Assembly: GCA_907163345.1 (NCBI GenBank) | Contig: CAJQUN010000042.1 | Span: 4,569,043 to 4,633,042, forward strand | DNA length: 64,000 nt | Source: Haberlea rhodopensis | Taxonomy: Eukaryota; Streptophyta; Magnoliopsida; Lamiales; Gesneriaceae | Direction: 5' to 3' | Shown: positions 48,977-60,967 of the stretch, in pieces | Position numbering within the stretch: position 1 is the stretch's first letter | Layout of the letters: each line of letters starts with the position of its first letter | The notes under the pieces: generated by a model | Databases searched by the model: none | What the model saw: the letters and a program-made list of their open reading frames with translations, nothing else | What the model was told of the DNA's origin: nothing | Program-made: the position numbers and the translations under genes

Positions 48977-49620
48977 GTGGTGAACCATGTGGTAGGTCAA
49001 ACTCAACAGACGATGACTATATTGCAAGGTTATGAGAGAATCACTGTAGGGTATATATCGCCTCGTGTACATGGGATTGGTTTCCACCCATCTGTGGTTT
49101 TGACACTGCTGGCCCATCTGGTGGTTTTGACACTGTTGGCCCATTTGGTGGTTTTGACACTGCTGGCGCATCTGGTGGTTTTGATGCTTCTGGTGATTTT
49201 GATGTTATTGGGCCATCCGGTGGATTTGATATTGCTTGCTGGTCAATCTAGTGGATAGCTACAATTGCTGGGTCAGCTGGTGGTTTTGCATCATTTGTTG
49301 GACCATCCAGTGGTTTCATCATTTGTTGTTGAGCCATCCAGTGGATTTGCATCATTTGCTTCTAGTCCCTCTACTGTTTTCGATAGTGCTGGTTATTATA
49401 CTGCACAACCCCCAGAGGCTCAAAATTATAATCTCTAATGGTTTTGAATACCAGAGAAATTGGAGGAGGGGTGCAGCCATCGAGAAACATTCCAACACCT
49501 ATCCAGTTTCCGAGTTATTCTGATGAAACACCAGCAAAATACTCCTAGTAATACTGGTCCACGTATGAGGGCAACGAAATCGTAGGCAACGTCATGTGGA
49601 ACCGGTGGCCAACTGTAGTT
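48977..49620 (+). pseudogene. decayed repeat-rich coding remnant, possibly the 3' end of a plant-mobile-domain gene
   Basis: In one plus-strand frame the tract from 49087 reads CGFDTAGPSG repeated with variation and then degrades through stops. Near 49560-49615 the sequence reads, with a frame change, RNRRQR then TSCGTGGQL and a stop. I recall similar endings (CGTGGH-like) from plant-mobile-domain proteins carried by MULE-type transposons; that is memory, not a search. It converges with the MULE transposase on the other strand. Confidence 0.35.
49096..49240 (+). repeat. 27-bp tandem repeats
   Basis: GGTTTTGACACTGCTGGCCC starts at 49096 and recurs, with small changes, at 49123, 49150 and 49177, exactly 27 bp apart; a degenerate unit follows near 49219. 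Each unit is nine codons (GFDTAGPSG). Confidence 0.9.
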
Positions 49621-49750
49621 GTATTATTTTGTTATATGATTGTATTATGTTTTTTTACATTTGTAATTGTTTAACTCTATATATTAAGATACCGTTTGGT
49701 TTTTGATGGATGCGGTGACTAAAATACCTTAATTTATAATAATAATAATA

Positions 49751-49783
<33 letters not shown>

Positions 49784-50262
49784 AAAATAATAAAATAACA
49801 ATAATAACAATAACGAAAATATAACAATATATATAATCTGTATATAATATTAATAATCATAATATAATATCACTCATATATAGATAAATAATATAATAAT
49901 AATAATTCTTATTCTAATATATAAATAATAACGTTAATTATATATATACATATATAATAATTAAAATTATTATGAAATAATAATTTTAATATGTCTATTA
50001 ATATATATGTATATCTATATTAATAATAGTATATAATAATTTATAAATATAAATCATGTAATCCAAACGGATCTAATTGTCACAAATACAATTTTAATTG
50101 TCATAAATACAATTTTCGCATAACAAGAAAATATAATTAATTTTACCTCTCCACATTTTGTGATTGTCTCTCCTAATAACATTTCTATCCATCTCGTTCT
50201 CAAACAGCTCGTTCTATTTCTACCGACCTTTTCTTTCACGTCTTACAGGGTTGTGGTTCAAT
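49621..50262. other. AT-rich spacer with (TA)n and (TAA)n microsatellites
   Basis: No gene. TAA/TA microsatellite blocks dominate 49735-50050. Confidence 0.7.
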
Positions 50263-52853
50263 TCAAACGTGGGTGGATCCCAGTATCGATCGAATGTCTG
50301 CAAGAGGACTAAATTTGCCCATGTAGGTTGCTGAGTATTGCGACATGCTATACCATGGTTGAATAAGTGTGGTAGGATCCAATGAATGATATTTGGCAGT
50401 ACAAATAGCATGGGAACATGGAATTCCAAAAATCGTCCATTTACCACAGGAACACTCATTTGTGATATTCTGACAACTTGAACATGTTGCCCCCGACCTG
50501 GTCTTCCACTGGTCGAAACCGAAGCAGTTTGATCACGTACATCATATCTCGGGTAACACGATGCTCAACGGATTTTCTTGACCATTGTTCATATTTTGAT
50601 ATGCATAATCGGGCCAGGGCTGATTGTTGTGAATCATACGTTGAGTTTTGGGTGACACGTTGAATAAAGTATTGAACGCACCTTTGAAGGGTCAATTGTA
50701 CTATCGCGGAAATAGGTAGTCTTCGAGCACCCTTCAACACACCATTTAAGCATTCTGACATATTGATAGTCGTTACCCCACGACGCCAACCACATCGTGG
50801 GCTAAAGTCCATTTTTCTTTTGAAATTCCTGCCCAAATATCTATATGCCAGAATATTTTGTTTTTGATTGCCTCCATTGTGGCATCAAACTTACAATTCT
50901 GATGTTGTGTGCCTGCTTTCCAGCATAGATCTTTCAAATGGATATTTTTAAACTTTTTGAATTAAAATTGGAGCACACATGTCGTAGACAAAAACGGTGC
51001 ACACCATTAGGCGGTTGAAAAAGTGGTAGATCCTCAGCTGCGCGCACAATTTCCCTTATGCCTATCTGAAATAAGACATACACCTGTTGCAGACGCACGT
51101 ATAACATGTCAGCGATATTCTCCAAGAACCATTTTCCATGAGTCGTATGTTTCTTCATCAACACATCCCGAACGCTAATGGTAATATCTGATTGTTGGCA
51201 TCCAGAGTGACGGCGATCCAACATTTTATGCTTATACTTTGTGTACAAATGAGTACCATCAACACTAATGATTCTGCGACAGTGTTGAAACCCATCTATG
51301 CATGGCTTGAAAGCCCAAAATACATAATTCAATGTATTCACCGCTCGATTGTTAGATCTTAAATGCCTCCACTCCACAATTGTTCCAGTATTATACTTTG
51401 ACAAGGCACCCATGTATTTCGGAAGTAGACGCACGGAGCCTCTCCCATGTACGTTAAACATTTTCCACCGCACGTTGCAAACTTCTCCATGCCTTCGTAT
51501 ACGAGATATCATAGCCATATTATCTTTAACATTCTCCCGTACATACTTAATCTCGTAAGAAGGATCACATCGTACAATCCCTAACAGTGTATTTGCCACC
51601 ATATTACTATCCAAGTTGTGGTGGTATATCCCAACATTACTCGAGATACATGTGTGAGGACCACCATATTTCGTTAATTTCCAAAAACCCATTTTGGGCT
51701 TCAAAGACGCTCGAATACCCCATTTACACCTTACGGTAGGAGAAGTCTTTTTGCACCGTAATTTCCACAGAGTACGTGTGTTGTCCACAACACAATACTC
51801 ACGCCTGACAACTCTAACAGAGTAATCTTTCACAGATGCAATCAGATCTTTCTTATCCTTGAAAATCATGTTCAAGGACAGCTCTCCGACCTCCGGGTTG
51901 TAATATCGAGTTCGCGATCCAGAAGGTACATCAATCGAATCAGGAACCTGCTCTTCGTTGATCGCATTAAAAAATGGTGGCATTTCAATCGTGCTTGACA
52001 AAAATGGTGCATCTTGCATATGTCTCGGACCATAAGGTGGTTCGCGGGATGTTGTCTCTTCACCGGGACATGCATGGACATTAACATCGTCTTCATCATT
52101 CATCTCATCAGCCTCAGTACCGTGTTCTCCAGAATCACTCGATGAATTATCGGGTTCACTATCACTCATGTAAACATCTCGATGACTATCTCCGTGTACG
52201 TCATGTGTGGCTGGTGCGTCAGTTGCTGCCAACATAATTGTATGCTCCGAACCACCAACATCAGGATCAAATACATTATGAATTGGTGTAATTTCTTCTC
52301 GTAATCCCCAAACTTCTGCTGTGTTTGGCCAATATATAGGATTTTCTTCAGAAGAGCCGGTTATATATTGATCCCAAGGTCCACTTCTATGCTCGAAATA
52401 AGGATAATTTTGTTGTTGCTCAACATCTCGACCGCTCGAAGTAGAAGGTTGATCATGTACCACCATATTGCTCAATCCTTCAGTGACATATGGAAGAGTT
52501 GATTCTGGCCCTTCAAGACCAAAATCATGATTACTTGCCTCTAAATCGACGTACAAATGCAACATCTGCATATTGGGACATTCCATTATAAATTGTAGAA
52601 CATCATCATCTACAATATTGATTGATATTTCATTCCAAGACGATTCCTCCATGAATAAATATTTGGTTAACAATTTGATATTAAACATCGTTGGGTCGAT
52701 GTTTAACTTTCTATGTGCTAGTTGAATCAAATCAAATAAAATAATACAACGTGAAATTCTAATCGGTCTAACTGGTGGAATGCTATATTCGACCGATCCG
52801 TTTCCAATAATAAGATTACCACCAAAATATAGCAGCACGGAAATCGAATCCAT
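50263..52853 (-). pseudogene. Mutator-like (MULE) transposase with PB1-like N-terminus and SWIM finger, frameshifted
   Basis: From ATG 52853 (MDSISVLLYFGGNLI) there is a PB1-like N-terminal domain of about 110 residues, an acidic spacer (SDSEPDNSSSDSGEH), a MuDR-type DNA-binding region (LRCKKTSPTVRCKWGIRAS, GGPHTC; about 51640-51790), and the start of the MULE transposase domain with SVDGTHLYTKYKHKM (near 51250). Just after KHKM the conserved sequence is out of frame until KWFLENIA. The long frame ends at 50934; the next piece is at 50836-50456, and a SWIM finger CSCGKW...PCSHA (near 50410-50458) sits in another frame before a stop at 50263. The last part (PWYSMSQYSATYMGKFSPL) matches the family end. 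A functional protein is unlikely unless the breaks are sequencing errors. Confidence 0.88.
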
Positions 52854-53225
52854 TTTGAACAAATAAGAAATATTTTGATTCAAACTTTTGATGTACCGAA
52901 AATATTGAAAGAGCAAATTCGAAAATATTGAAAGAGCAAATTTGTTGAAGGATTCTGGTGTCGAAAATATTTCCTCTTCACGTTATTTATGCATATTTTA
53001 AGATATGAATTTTCCTAAAAGTTAAAAGTTCACGGGTGTAAACGTATGAAATAAAAATAAAAATTTATGTGGTGGAAAGCAAAAGATACATGATAAATTT
53101 GGTATGAAGTGACATATAAGTTGACTATATACGCTACGACGAAAGATAAAGAACCACGTGACAACGGACAGACGCTACGAATAGACATAATGGACCACGC
53201 GACAAGGGCCAAATACGGTAAAGTT
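52854..53225. other. upstream region of the MULE transposase
   Basis: No gene seen. It includes a short direct repeat (CGAAAATATTGAAAGAGCAAATT near 52897 and 52920, shown here as 23 bp only by position: about 52897-52919 and 52920-52942). Confidence 0.4.
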
Positions 53226-53475
53226 AGGAACCGCCTGTGAAGGAGGCGGCTGGTAACCAACGAGTAGCCGCTTTCACGGAGGGCAGCTTTTTATCGGTTA
53301 GTAGCCGCCTTCAAAGAAGGCGCTACTAAACGTGCGAGTAGCCGCCCTCGATGAGGGCGGCTACTAATTGAGGGAGTAGCCGCCCTCAAGGAGGGCGACT
53401 ACTACCTTAAGAGGAGTTGTTTAGCGAGTAAACGGCTCCTCACCTTGTCATAGCCGCCTTTGTGTGGAGCGGTTT
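53226..53475. repeat. tandem array of GC-rich hairpins, period 37-38 bp
   Basis: Units beginning GTAGCCGC start at 53264, 53301, 53338 and 53376, with a related unit (CCGCCT...AGGCGG) at 53231-53249. The best hairpin has arms GTAGCCGCCCTC (53338-53349) and GAGGGCGGCTAC (53353-53364) with loop GAT, a perfect 12-bp stem. The unit at 53376 has one mismatch and the one at 53301 a one-base bulge. A variant with GGAGTTG/GGCTCCTC follows to about 53475. It lies upstream of the MULE transposase start. Confidence 0.85.
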
Positions 53476-53818
53476 AAGGTATTTTTGCAAACTTCTCCAT
53501 TTCTATGTATTTTTGAATTTTTTTTTTCTGAATTATTTTTTTAAAAAAAGCCTTCTAATGTATATCCCAAATTAAATAATATAAATCCTGAATTTATTGA
53601 TTAAATGATGAATAATTAGTTAGGTCGATATCACTCAAATTTAGCATTACCTTTCATACTTCAGATTCGATTCAATTGATCTGTCGCAAAGGATGCGAAG
53701 GAACTATACGGACGGAACTCACCGAAGCCAACGCAGCAATCCGATAAGGATCCCAAAAATATCAGGATTACACGCTATCATTTTTGACGCGTTGACTCCG
53801 AACAGCTGTCGACAGTCG

Positions 53819-53856
<38 letters not shown>

Positions 53857-54579
53857 TGTTGTGGTTCGAACCCAGACCCCTCTCGTACGTTGGACAGGTT
53901 TGTATCATTCCACCGCACGTTTTAATACAAGAATTAACGGTGTTGGAGAATCGGGGCTCACACACTTGCACATCATTTCGATTTTATTAAATCATCAAAT
54001 TCCATTTTTAACTGTTACGTGTAACATATATCACCTGAAAATATTTGTTGTAGATTATTTTTATGGATAAACTCAATATGATTAGTTTAAAAATTATTGG
54101 TATTTTAGTTTATATATTTTATATTTAAAAAATATTGTGTTTAATATTAAGTTAATATAAAAATTAGGCTAGAATCATGTATATTTAAGTATTTCCCGGT
54201 ATCACCCACCCTTTGTTATAAATACTGGTTTTTTTTTATATCAAGTCTCGAATTCTCCATCTTTTTTCAATCAAAATCTCTCTTGTGACATATAGGCATA
54301 TAGCCAATTATCCCAACGTCAAAACACTGATTAGCTTGTAATTTTTCAGGAAAATTAACATTCTGGGATTCTTGAAAAGATTGGTTATTTGCTGAAATAA
54401 GCTGTGTTGTCGCTTCAAAATTACAAATTTCGTCAGATAATTGTAACATAATTCCGAAAGGTAATCTGGGATTTCCTGAACTTCCAATCTTTTTGGAATT
54501 TTTGCTTAGATTTCTTGAAAATGTGGTGGAAATGATTCATTTATTTTACAGAACCAAACCCTGAAACTTGAAGATAAAA
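53476..54579. other. intergenic sequence and BTB/TAZ gene leader
   Basis: An (AT)15-type microsatellite lies at 53822-53851. No gene seen. The last 250 bp should hold the promoter and 5' leader of the gene at 54580; TATAAATACTGG at about 54218 is a possible TATA box. Confidence 0.45.
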
Positions 54580-56278
54580 ATGGGACCTGGAAATGAGGAA
54601 TCTCCATCCAATATGGAGAAAACGACGTTGCCTGTTCCACCTCCATTGCCTGTTCATTCGAGTACGAGGTTTTATCAGAAAGGCTTTTCCACATCAGGAT
54701 CAAAAAACAAAGGCCACTTTTGTTCCTCTAATTCGACCAATATTTCATTGGATCGTCTCTTCGATGAAGCTTACAGAGCAGACGTTTCGATTTCAACAGA
54801 TGATGGCGGCGTCATCTATGCACACGCAAGTATTCTAGTAAGCTTTTTTCCATGTTTTTCTTGTAACACAAGTACACAACAAATCTATAATCTGTCATTT
54901 GGAAATTTTCCAAATATTGAAATTTTGATTGTATTTCAAATGTATATTTCAATCTATCCAGGGTAACGCATCTCCAGTCTTCAGAACCATGTTCAAGAAC
55001 CAGAAAGGCCGAACCAGAGGCAAACGCCCACGATCAATCTCAATCCGTGGAGTCCAACCAGAAGCAGCTCGAATTTTCATTCGATTCCTCTATTCTTCCG
55101 GGTAATTATCATCATTCAATACACAATGCAAAATCTGTTTCTTCTGTAATGCCAAATGTGATTTGACACATACTGTATTTGCAGCTACGAAGAAGAGAAA
55201 ATGAAGGAATTTGCAATGCCATTGCTGGTTTTATCCCATGCATATGTGGTTCCTCAGCTTAAGAAAGTCTGCGGATCTTGGCTAGAGCAAAGATTATTAA
55301 CCATCGAAAATGTTATAGATATCTTCCAGCTTTCGCTTCTTTGCGATGCCCCTCACCTCAGCTTAATCTGCCATCGTTTCATTTTAAAGAATTTCAAATC
55401 GGTTTCGGCTACCGAAGGATGGAATGCCATGAAAGATAGCCACCCCGTGCTGGAAAAGGAAATACTCAGCTCTATCCTCGATGAAGACCTTGTAAGTACC
55501 TTTGGTTGCCACAAGATTATGTTAAAATCCCTTCTTTCAACAAGTTCGAAGGAGATTGCACACCATGATTTCGAGTTTGTCTGTTATCTCAGACTTCATG
55601 TTAAAGATTTTTTTTAATAAAGCTGTCGCAGATGCTAGAATACAACCCAACTATAGTATTTATACTTTGATCAGAAGAATATGGTAACTTCATCATCTTA
55701 TATGGGATATTGTTTCTGATTCTCCAGAGGCAAAAGGAGACGACAAGGAAGGCGAATGAGAGGAAAATGTACATGCAACTATACGAGGCAATGGAGGCTC
55801 TGGTTCACATATGTAGGGATGGTTGTCGAACAATCGGTCCATTTAACAAAACTTTGAGAGATGATTGTGAACCTTGTGAATACATGGCTTGTAAAGGGTT
55901 GGAAGCGCTTGCTCGCCACTTTGCCGGCTGTAAGATGAGAGGGACCGGTGGATGCATCCATTGCAAGAGAATGTGGCAAATCTTGGAATTGCATTCTAGG
56001 CTGTGTGTTAATTCGGATGCTTGTGGAGTTCCCTTGTGCAGGTGATGTCTCGTGAAGAACTAAGTCTATTTACATGATATATACGAGTAATAACTTTCAT
56101 GATAAGGCTTTGGCAAGTAGGGACTAAATGTCGAAATTGTGTTACTTACAGGAACTTTAGGCAGAGGAGAAGGAAACAGAGCAAGAAAGAAGATATGAGA
56201 TGGAAAATTTTGGTGACAAAGATAGTGAGATCCAAGAGTATAACTGGAGCTCCATTCTTTGTGTTGGAATCAATATAA
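54580..56278 (+). CDS. BTB/POZ and TAZ domain-containing protein (BT family), 5 exons
   Basis: Exons 54580-54837, 54962-55101, 55185-55491, 55728-56041 and 56152-56278 give 381 residues, the usual BT size; all splice sites are GT-AG and phases agree. BTB domain about residues 58-190 (DRLFDEAYRADVSI, HASIL, SPVFRTMF), then a BACK-like helical part, then a TAZ zinc finger about 258-340 (HICRDGCRTI, CEPCEYMACKGLEALARHF, CIHCKRMWQILELHSRLC, CGVPLC). The basic C-terminus (NFRQRRRKQSKK, WKILVTKIVRSK) corresponds to the calmodulin-binding end of Arabidopsis BT1-BT5. Family members bind Cullin3 through BTB and bromodomain co-activators through TAZ, and act in hormone, nitrate and gametophyte responses. 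Which BT paralogue this is cannot be told. ATG 54580 is the first ATG of the frame. Confidence 0.93.
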
Positions 56279-57044
56279 GCTAGTGACAATTTACCTGCAT
56301 GTGATATCGATAATATATAATTTACCTCATATAGTTTGTAAATAAATATTTCACCCTCAGTGGTATCTTAATAGACACTTTACCCTTTTTAGTTTGTAAA
56401 TAGTCATTTTACTCTATGTGGTATCATTAATAGATATTTTACCCCCTGTGGTTTGCAAAACAGAACCAATACAGAGATAGTTTTTACACATATTTACAAA
56501 TCATAGGTGTAAACTGCATATTTTCAAACCACATTAGATAAACTGTCTATTTTAAAAATCGATAGGGCAAGGGTATAATCTGCGTATTTGGAAAAACCAT
56601 AGGTTCGTTGAATAATTATATATTTTATATGGCCTTATAGAAAAAGAACCATTGGTTAACCATTTCTCAATTGTGTCCGTTTCGTATCCATTAGGGACCT
56701 TGGAAATGGGAGTCCTTTCAAGATGAAATGACATCGTATTCTAAAACCTGAAATTGGAAATATCGTGAATTGGGCGGCCTACGTTCGTACGAGATAAAAC
56801 AGCTTTACCCGACAGACTTCTGTCTGCGTTGGGTCTTGGACTTCTTTTCTTCCGTGCCATTAATTGGTCCAAAAATCCCCACAAAATATGCATTGTCCTT
56901 ATGCTCTCATATTTCTACTTTTATTTATTTGGATACTTTCAAGTCGGTATTATTTGATGAACAACAATTCAACATAGTCTCCCAAAAAAATAGCAATTTA
57001 TTTAAGTCCATTCCCTCTTGAAATGACATTAATAACCCCACGTG
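56279..57044. other. 3' flank of the BTB/TAZ gene with a dispersed plant repeat
   Basis: No gene. At about 56335-56610 phrases such as TTTACCCCCTGTGGTTTGC and TTTACCCTTTTTAGTTTG alternate with reverse-orientation copies (AAACCATAGG), resembling a common small plant repeat. Confidence 0.4.
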
Positions 57045-57560
57045 ATTTCTGTAGCACGTGCATCACCGTTACTGTAGCACGTGCACCCACATGCCAAAAA
57101 AATCGTGCACCCACATGCCAAAATAAATCGTGCACCCACAAGATAATAAAATCGTGCACCACCAGGCCAAAAAAGTGTACACTACCAGGCCAATAAATCG
57201 TGCACCCACAGGAAAAAAATAAATCGTGCACCACTAGGCAAAAAAAATCGTGCACCACCAGACAAAAAAAATCGTGCATCCATAGGCCAAAATAAAATCG
57301 TGAACCTCCAGACAAAAAATCGTGCACCACCAGGCAAAAACAATCGTGCACCACCAGGCAAAAAAAAAATCGTGCACCTACATGCCAAAAAAAAAAACGT
57401 GCACCGCCAGGTAAAAAAATCGTGCACCACCAGGCAAAAAAAATCGTGCACCCACATGCCAAAATAAATCATGCATCACTGTCCAATTTTAGTGCACCAA
57501 ATGTAAAATTGCGTGCATTCAATGTCTAATTTTAGTGCACCAATGTCCAATTTTAGTGCA
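57045..57560. repeat. minisatellite of about 24 bp, GTGCACC core
   Basis: About seventeen units of the form AAATCGTGCACCACCAGGCA or AAATCGTGCACCCACATGCC, with A-tract length varying between units, from about 57045 to 57475, then decaying into TTTTAGTGCACC units to 57560. GTGCAC is itself palindromic. Minus-strand open frames across it (154 and 96 codons) are repeat artefacts. Confidence 0.9.
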
Positions 57561-58582
57561 TCTCCAAATTTCTGAAAATTCTGTCTAGTCCTGCACGATT
57601 CTGCCCCCAAAAAATCTGAAATTTATGAACATGAACCGTGCGCCAAACTTCCCATGATGTACGATTGAAATTCGAACCAAACTTTCAAAAGTAAACTAAT
57701 TTGATAATCTGTAACTCATTCTTGAATGGATTCAGAAATGAGAATTTGACACCAAATTATATCACCGAACTTGACCACTTCAATGATGATTATATCAGTG
57801 CTAATGAAGTACGAAAATAGTGTATGCATTCAGTAATTCACTTGAAAAATGAAATCTCGTACACAATGGAATTACGTGATATGAAAAAACGATGTCTTGC
57901 CGATGTTGCGTCAATTGCTTACTGTTATAAAATATCAAAATGTTTGTGAATTCATACTCCTATACATCAAACAGTAAGCCATGATCGAAGCCATTTGGAT
58001 GAGATTAGGGTGAACTATGTGAATTATTTTTCTTGACATAAGTACCTTTTATATACTGTTGTTTTTTTCCATGATCTAGTTGAATTATTGTTTTGTTATT
58101 GATACATTTTTACAATTTCCTTTATTTATTTTTTCAAGATTCTTTCAGAAAAAATCTCAAAACTCCCGTCAAGACAACAACAAAGATAATAAATAGTCAG
58201 GTATATTATTTAAAGCTTTGCTCAAACATATAATGAACATCACCTAATCAATGAGCAAGAAAACATTTTAGAAAATAAAAAATTATTCAGATTCTGTATG
58301 CTGGAGAATTTATTACGAGACCCGCCATAAAAACATGATGTTTTAAGGTTTAATGACTTCCTTAATGCCTTGCTTTGCACTCCATTCACATTCCCTTTTC
58401 CCTTTTCATGCTTTCTAAATAATATAGTGGAATTCTTAAAAAAATTAAAATTGAAAAACAGTACAGTTGGTCTTTCCTAGTTCTGTAAAATGTCAGATTA
58501 TGAGACTCAATCACACAGAGAGGATTTCAGCCTTTTCCTAGCTTTTTTCTCTCCATTTGCTTCTTCATTCTTGTGTGGAAGA
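57561..58582. other. intergenic sequence upstream of the X8 gene
   Basis: No gene seen. AT-rich; the promoter of the gene at 58583 should lie at its right end. TTTATATACTG at about 58048 is one TATA-like site but is far from the start. Confidence 0.4.
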
Positions 58583-60026
58583 ATGAATCTGGCTCGGTTG
58601 CTTTCTCTTTTCTCCCTCACCTTGTGCCTAACTGGTAACAAAATAAACCAAAAGATTTTATCTTCATATATTGTTCTTGCATTTTCAATGTTTTCAAATA
58701 TTTCTTCTCTTCTAATGTGCAGCAACAAGTCAAGAATCAGTGGAGTTCTTAGCTCTCCATGATTCAACTCCGCAAAATCTTGAAGTTTCATCTGCAAATG
58801 GGGTTCCCATGGCTGTTCAAATGGATAATGGGCACCTTAAAAATGTGTCAAAAAGTGTTTTAATGGCCGAATCTTGGGTTAGGGCTAATGTTCTTGCATA
58901 TTACCCAGCCATTAATGTGAGCACTGTTGTAATTGGTCACACCATTTTATGCAACAAAGATGAGGAACACAAGTTGATTTTGGTTTTACCATCAATAAAG
59001 AACATCCACTATTCACTCACTAGGTGGGGTTTGCAAAATGAGATTAAAGTGTCTGTTTCTTTCTCCTCCAATTGCTTGGAATCTAACTCAGTAAAATACA
59101 GAGTTGATTTGGCCCAAGATTACATCAAACCTCTACTTGAACTCTTGCAAGAAATAGGTTCACCTTATGTTGTGAATCCTCCTCCACATTTGGTTGATTT
59201 GTCCGATGAAACCTCGAGTTTACTAAAATCCCACTCAAAATCCATTCAATGTCTTGGAGTGCTTCCCTTCAAAAACACTAAAATAATTCTCACCAGAAAA
59301 CTATCGTTCATGGATTTGTACAACACGATAGATCCCTCTCCACCAAGACCTACTCCTATATCCCCTACAAGAAGTACTCTTCCTCCATTAGTTGGAACAG
59401 TTTCATCTCCACCAAATTCTCTTCCATTTGGTCCTTCACAGCCTCCACTAGCTAACCCCACAACACCCCCATTTTTACCCCATTTGGCACCAATGGCTAA
59501 CCCAAATAGTCCTCCATTTGGGCAACCTAATTTACCTCCATGCAACCCATCTGGTTCTGTGGGTGCACCAGTGGTAGGGGTCCATCATGGACTTTGGTGT
59601 GTGGCAAAGCCTAATGTGCCAGCTGCCACGCTGCAAGAGGCACTGGACTACGCCTGTGGAGAAGGTGGTGCTGATTGTGAAGCCATTAAGCCACGAGGGG
59701 CTTGCTTTTTCCCTGAGACTGTTGTTGCTCATGCTTCTTATGCTTTCAATAGTTATTGGCAAAAGACGAAGAGACATGGTGGCACTTGTAGCTTCGGAGG
59801 CACTGCTATGCTCGTTAATACTAACCCCGGTAAGTATTTTGCTTCTTATTTTATGAATTTATTAGATACCAGAAAAGCGATTCCATAAGATCGTGTATAC
59901 TTTGCAAACTTAAGGTATGACGTTAAACAGTGTCTTCTGAAATGCCTCTAATTTCCAGATTCTCATTCAACATTACTAAGTTTTGCTATTGCAGGTTATG
60001 GCCATTGTGGATTCATTCTTACTTAG
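58583..60026 (+). CDS. secreted X8 (CBM43) domain protein with degenerate GH17-like N-terminal part
   Basis: Exons 58583-58634, 58723-59829 and 59995-60026 give 396 residues with GT-AG sites. MNLARLLSLFSLTLCLTG is a signal peptide; an in-frame ATG at 58490 would put 31 residues before it and is less likely. Residues 20-200 resemble the N-terminal half of plant GH17 beta-1,3-glucanases (NGVPMAVQM, ESWVRANVLAYYP, YSLTRWGL, IGSPYVVNP), but the region ends well short of a full catalytic domain. A Pro-rich linker follows (about 225-305). The X8 domain is about 308-394 with six conserved cysteines (WCVAKPNV, ALDYACGEGGADC, CFFPETVVAHASYAFNSYWQ, TCSFGGTAML, YGHCGF). X8 binds beta-1,3-glucan such as callose. 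It ends right after the domain, so no GPI-anchor signal is encoded. Role in cell wall or plasmodesmata is inferred. Confidence 0.9.
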
Positions 60027-60967
60027 TGCTATTAATCGAAGATGATATTGTTATTTCTGGTAGGTTTGTTTTTGTTTTTTATTTAATGGGGAATCAAGAC
60101 TTCTGATTCAAGGCGAACTATCCCTTTATACTGCCTTTGATCAAGTTGTAATCTAAAGTAGGCAGACGGCTTCGGTTGAATTGTAATCCAAAGTTGATGC
60201 ATTTGGGATTCCATGCTAAACAAGAAAAGCTCTTTTGACTATCTGCTGCTATTAGCAGATTGTGTTGCTTTTTGAATTTGGATGACAACACTACCTACTC
60301 AGAATAAGCATTTCGTCATCTTGTCGCGGTATTTTTCACCAAAATTTTGGGTACTTATAGTTTTAAAATCAAGCAAGAGGTGCAATCAAGTTGAAATAAT
60401 TTCAAGAACCCCTCTACTAAATTTGAGTTCAATCTCGATTAAGCAGTAGCTTTCGAGTTCGATCATAATATCTACAATTATCAATTTTCTTGAGCTCGGA
60501 AACATGATTTCTGAGTATCAACCAATTAATCAAGCTACCAATAAGAAATTTCAAATCCTGTAGGAAACTTTGAGTCCATAACTTTAAAAGGCCTTCTATG
60601 ATATGAAAAGAGTGTAGCTTGTTATATAATATAAGATCTGCACTACCAAAAATTAAGAGGGTTGTTAACTAAATCATTTCGTTATTTTGTTCCTTCGGAC
60701 GTTATGGAGATTGTAATTTGTGCTGTTGGTTCTCATACCCGTGAATCTTTTTCGCCCTTTAATTCCTTTAGAGATTGAGTCCTAGGGGGATAAATGTGAA
60801 TTAAATTTTAAAAGTTAAAACAAGACTTGCTTAAAAGAAAGTTAATATCTTAGAGGCAAGACCAACATTTACATTCGATGGATTAAATGAAGAGTAGAGG
60901 AACAAGCCGACTATCTAAAAAAATAATCTGGATATGTTACTTGCAGTATCATCTCAAACTCGAAATT
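60027..60967. other. convergent intergenic region
   Basis: 3' flanks of the X8 gene (plus) and the small coiled-coil gene (minus). No gene seen. Confidence 0.5.

Noticed and set aside
55201..55617. 138-codon frame extending past exon 3 of the BTB/TAZ gene
   Set aside because: The part after 55491 reads through the GTAAGT donor into intron sequence.
56998..57472. 154- and 96-codon minus-strand frames
   Set aside because: They are translations of the minisatellite and appear in more than one frame.
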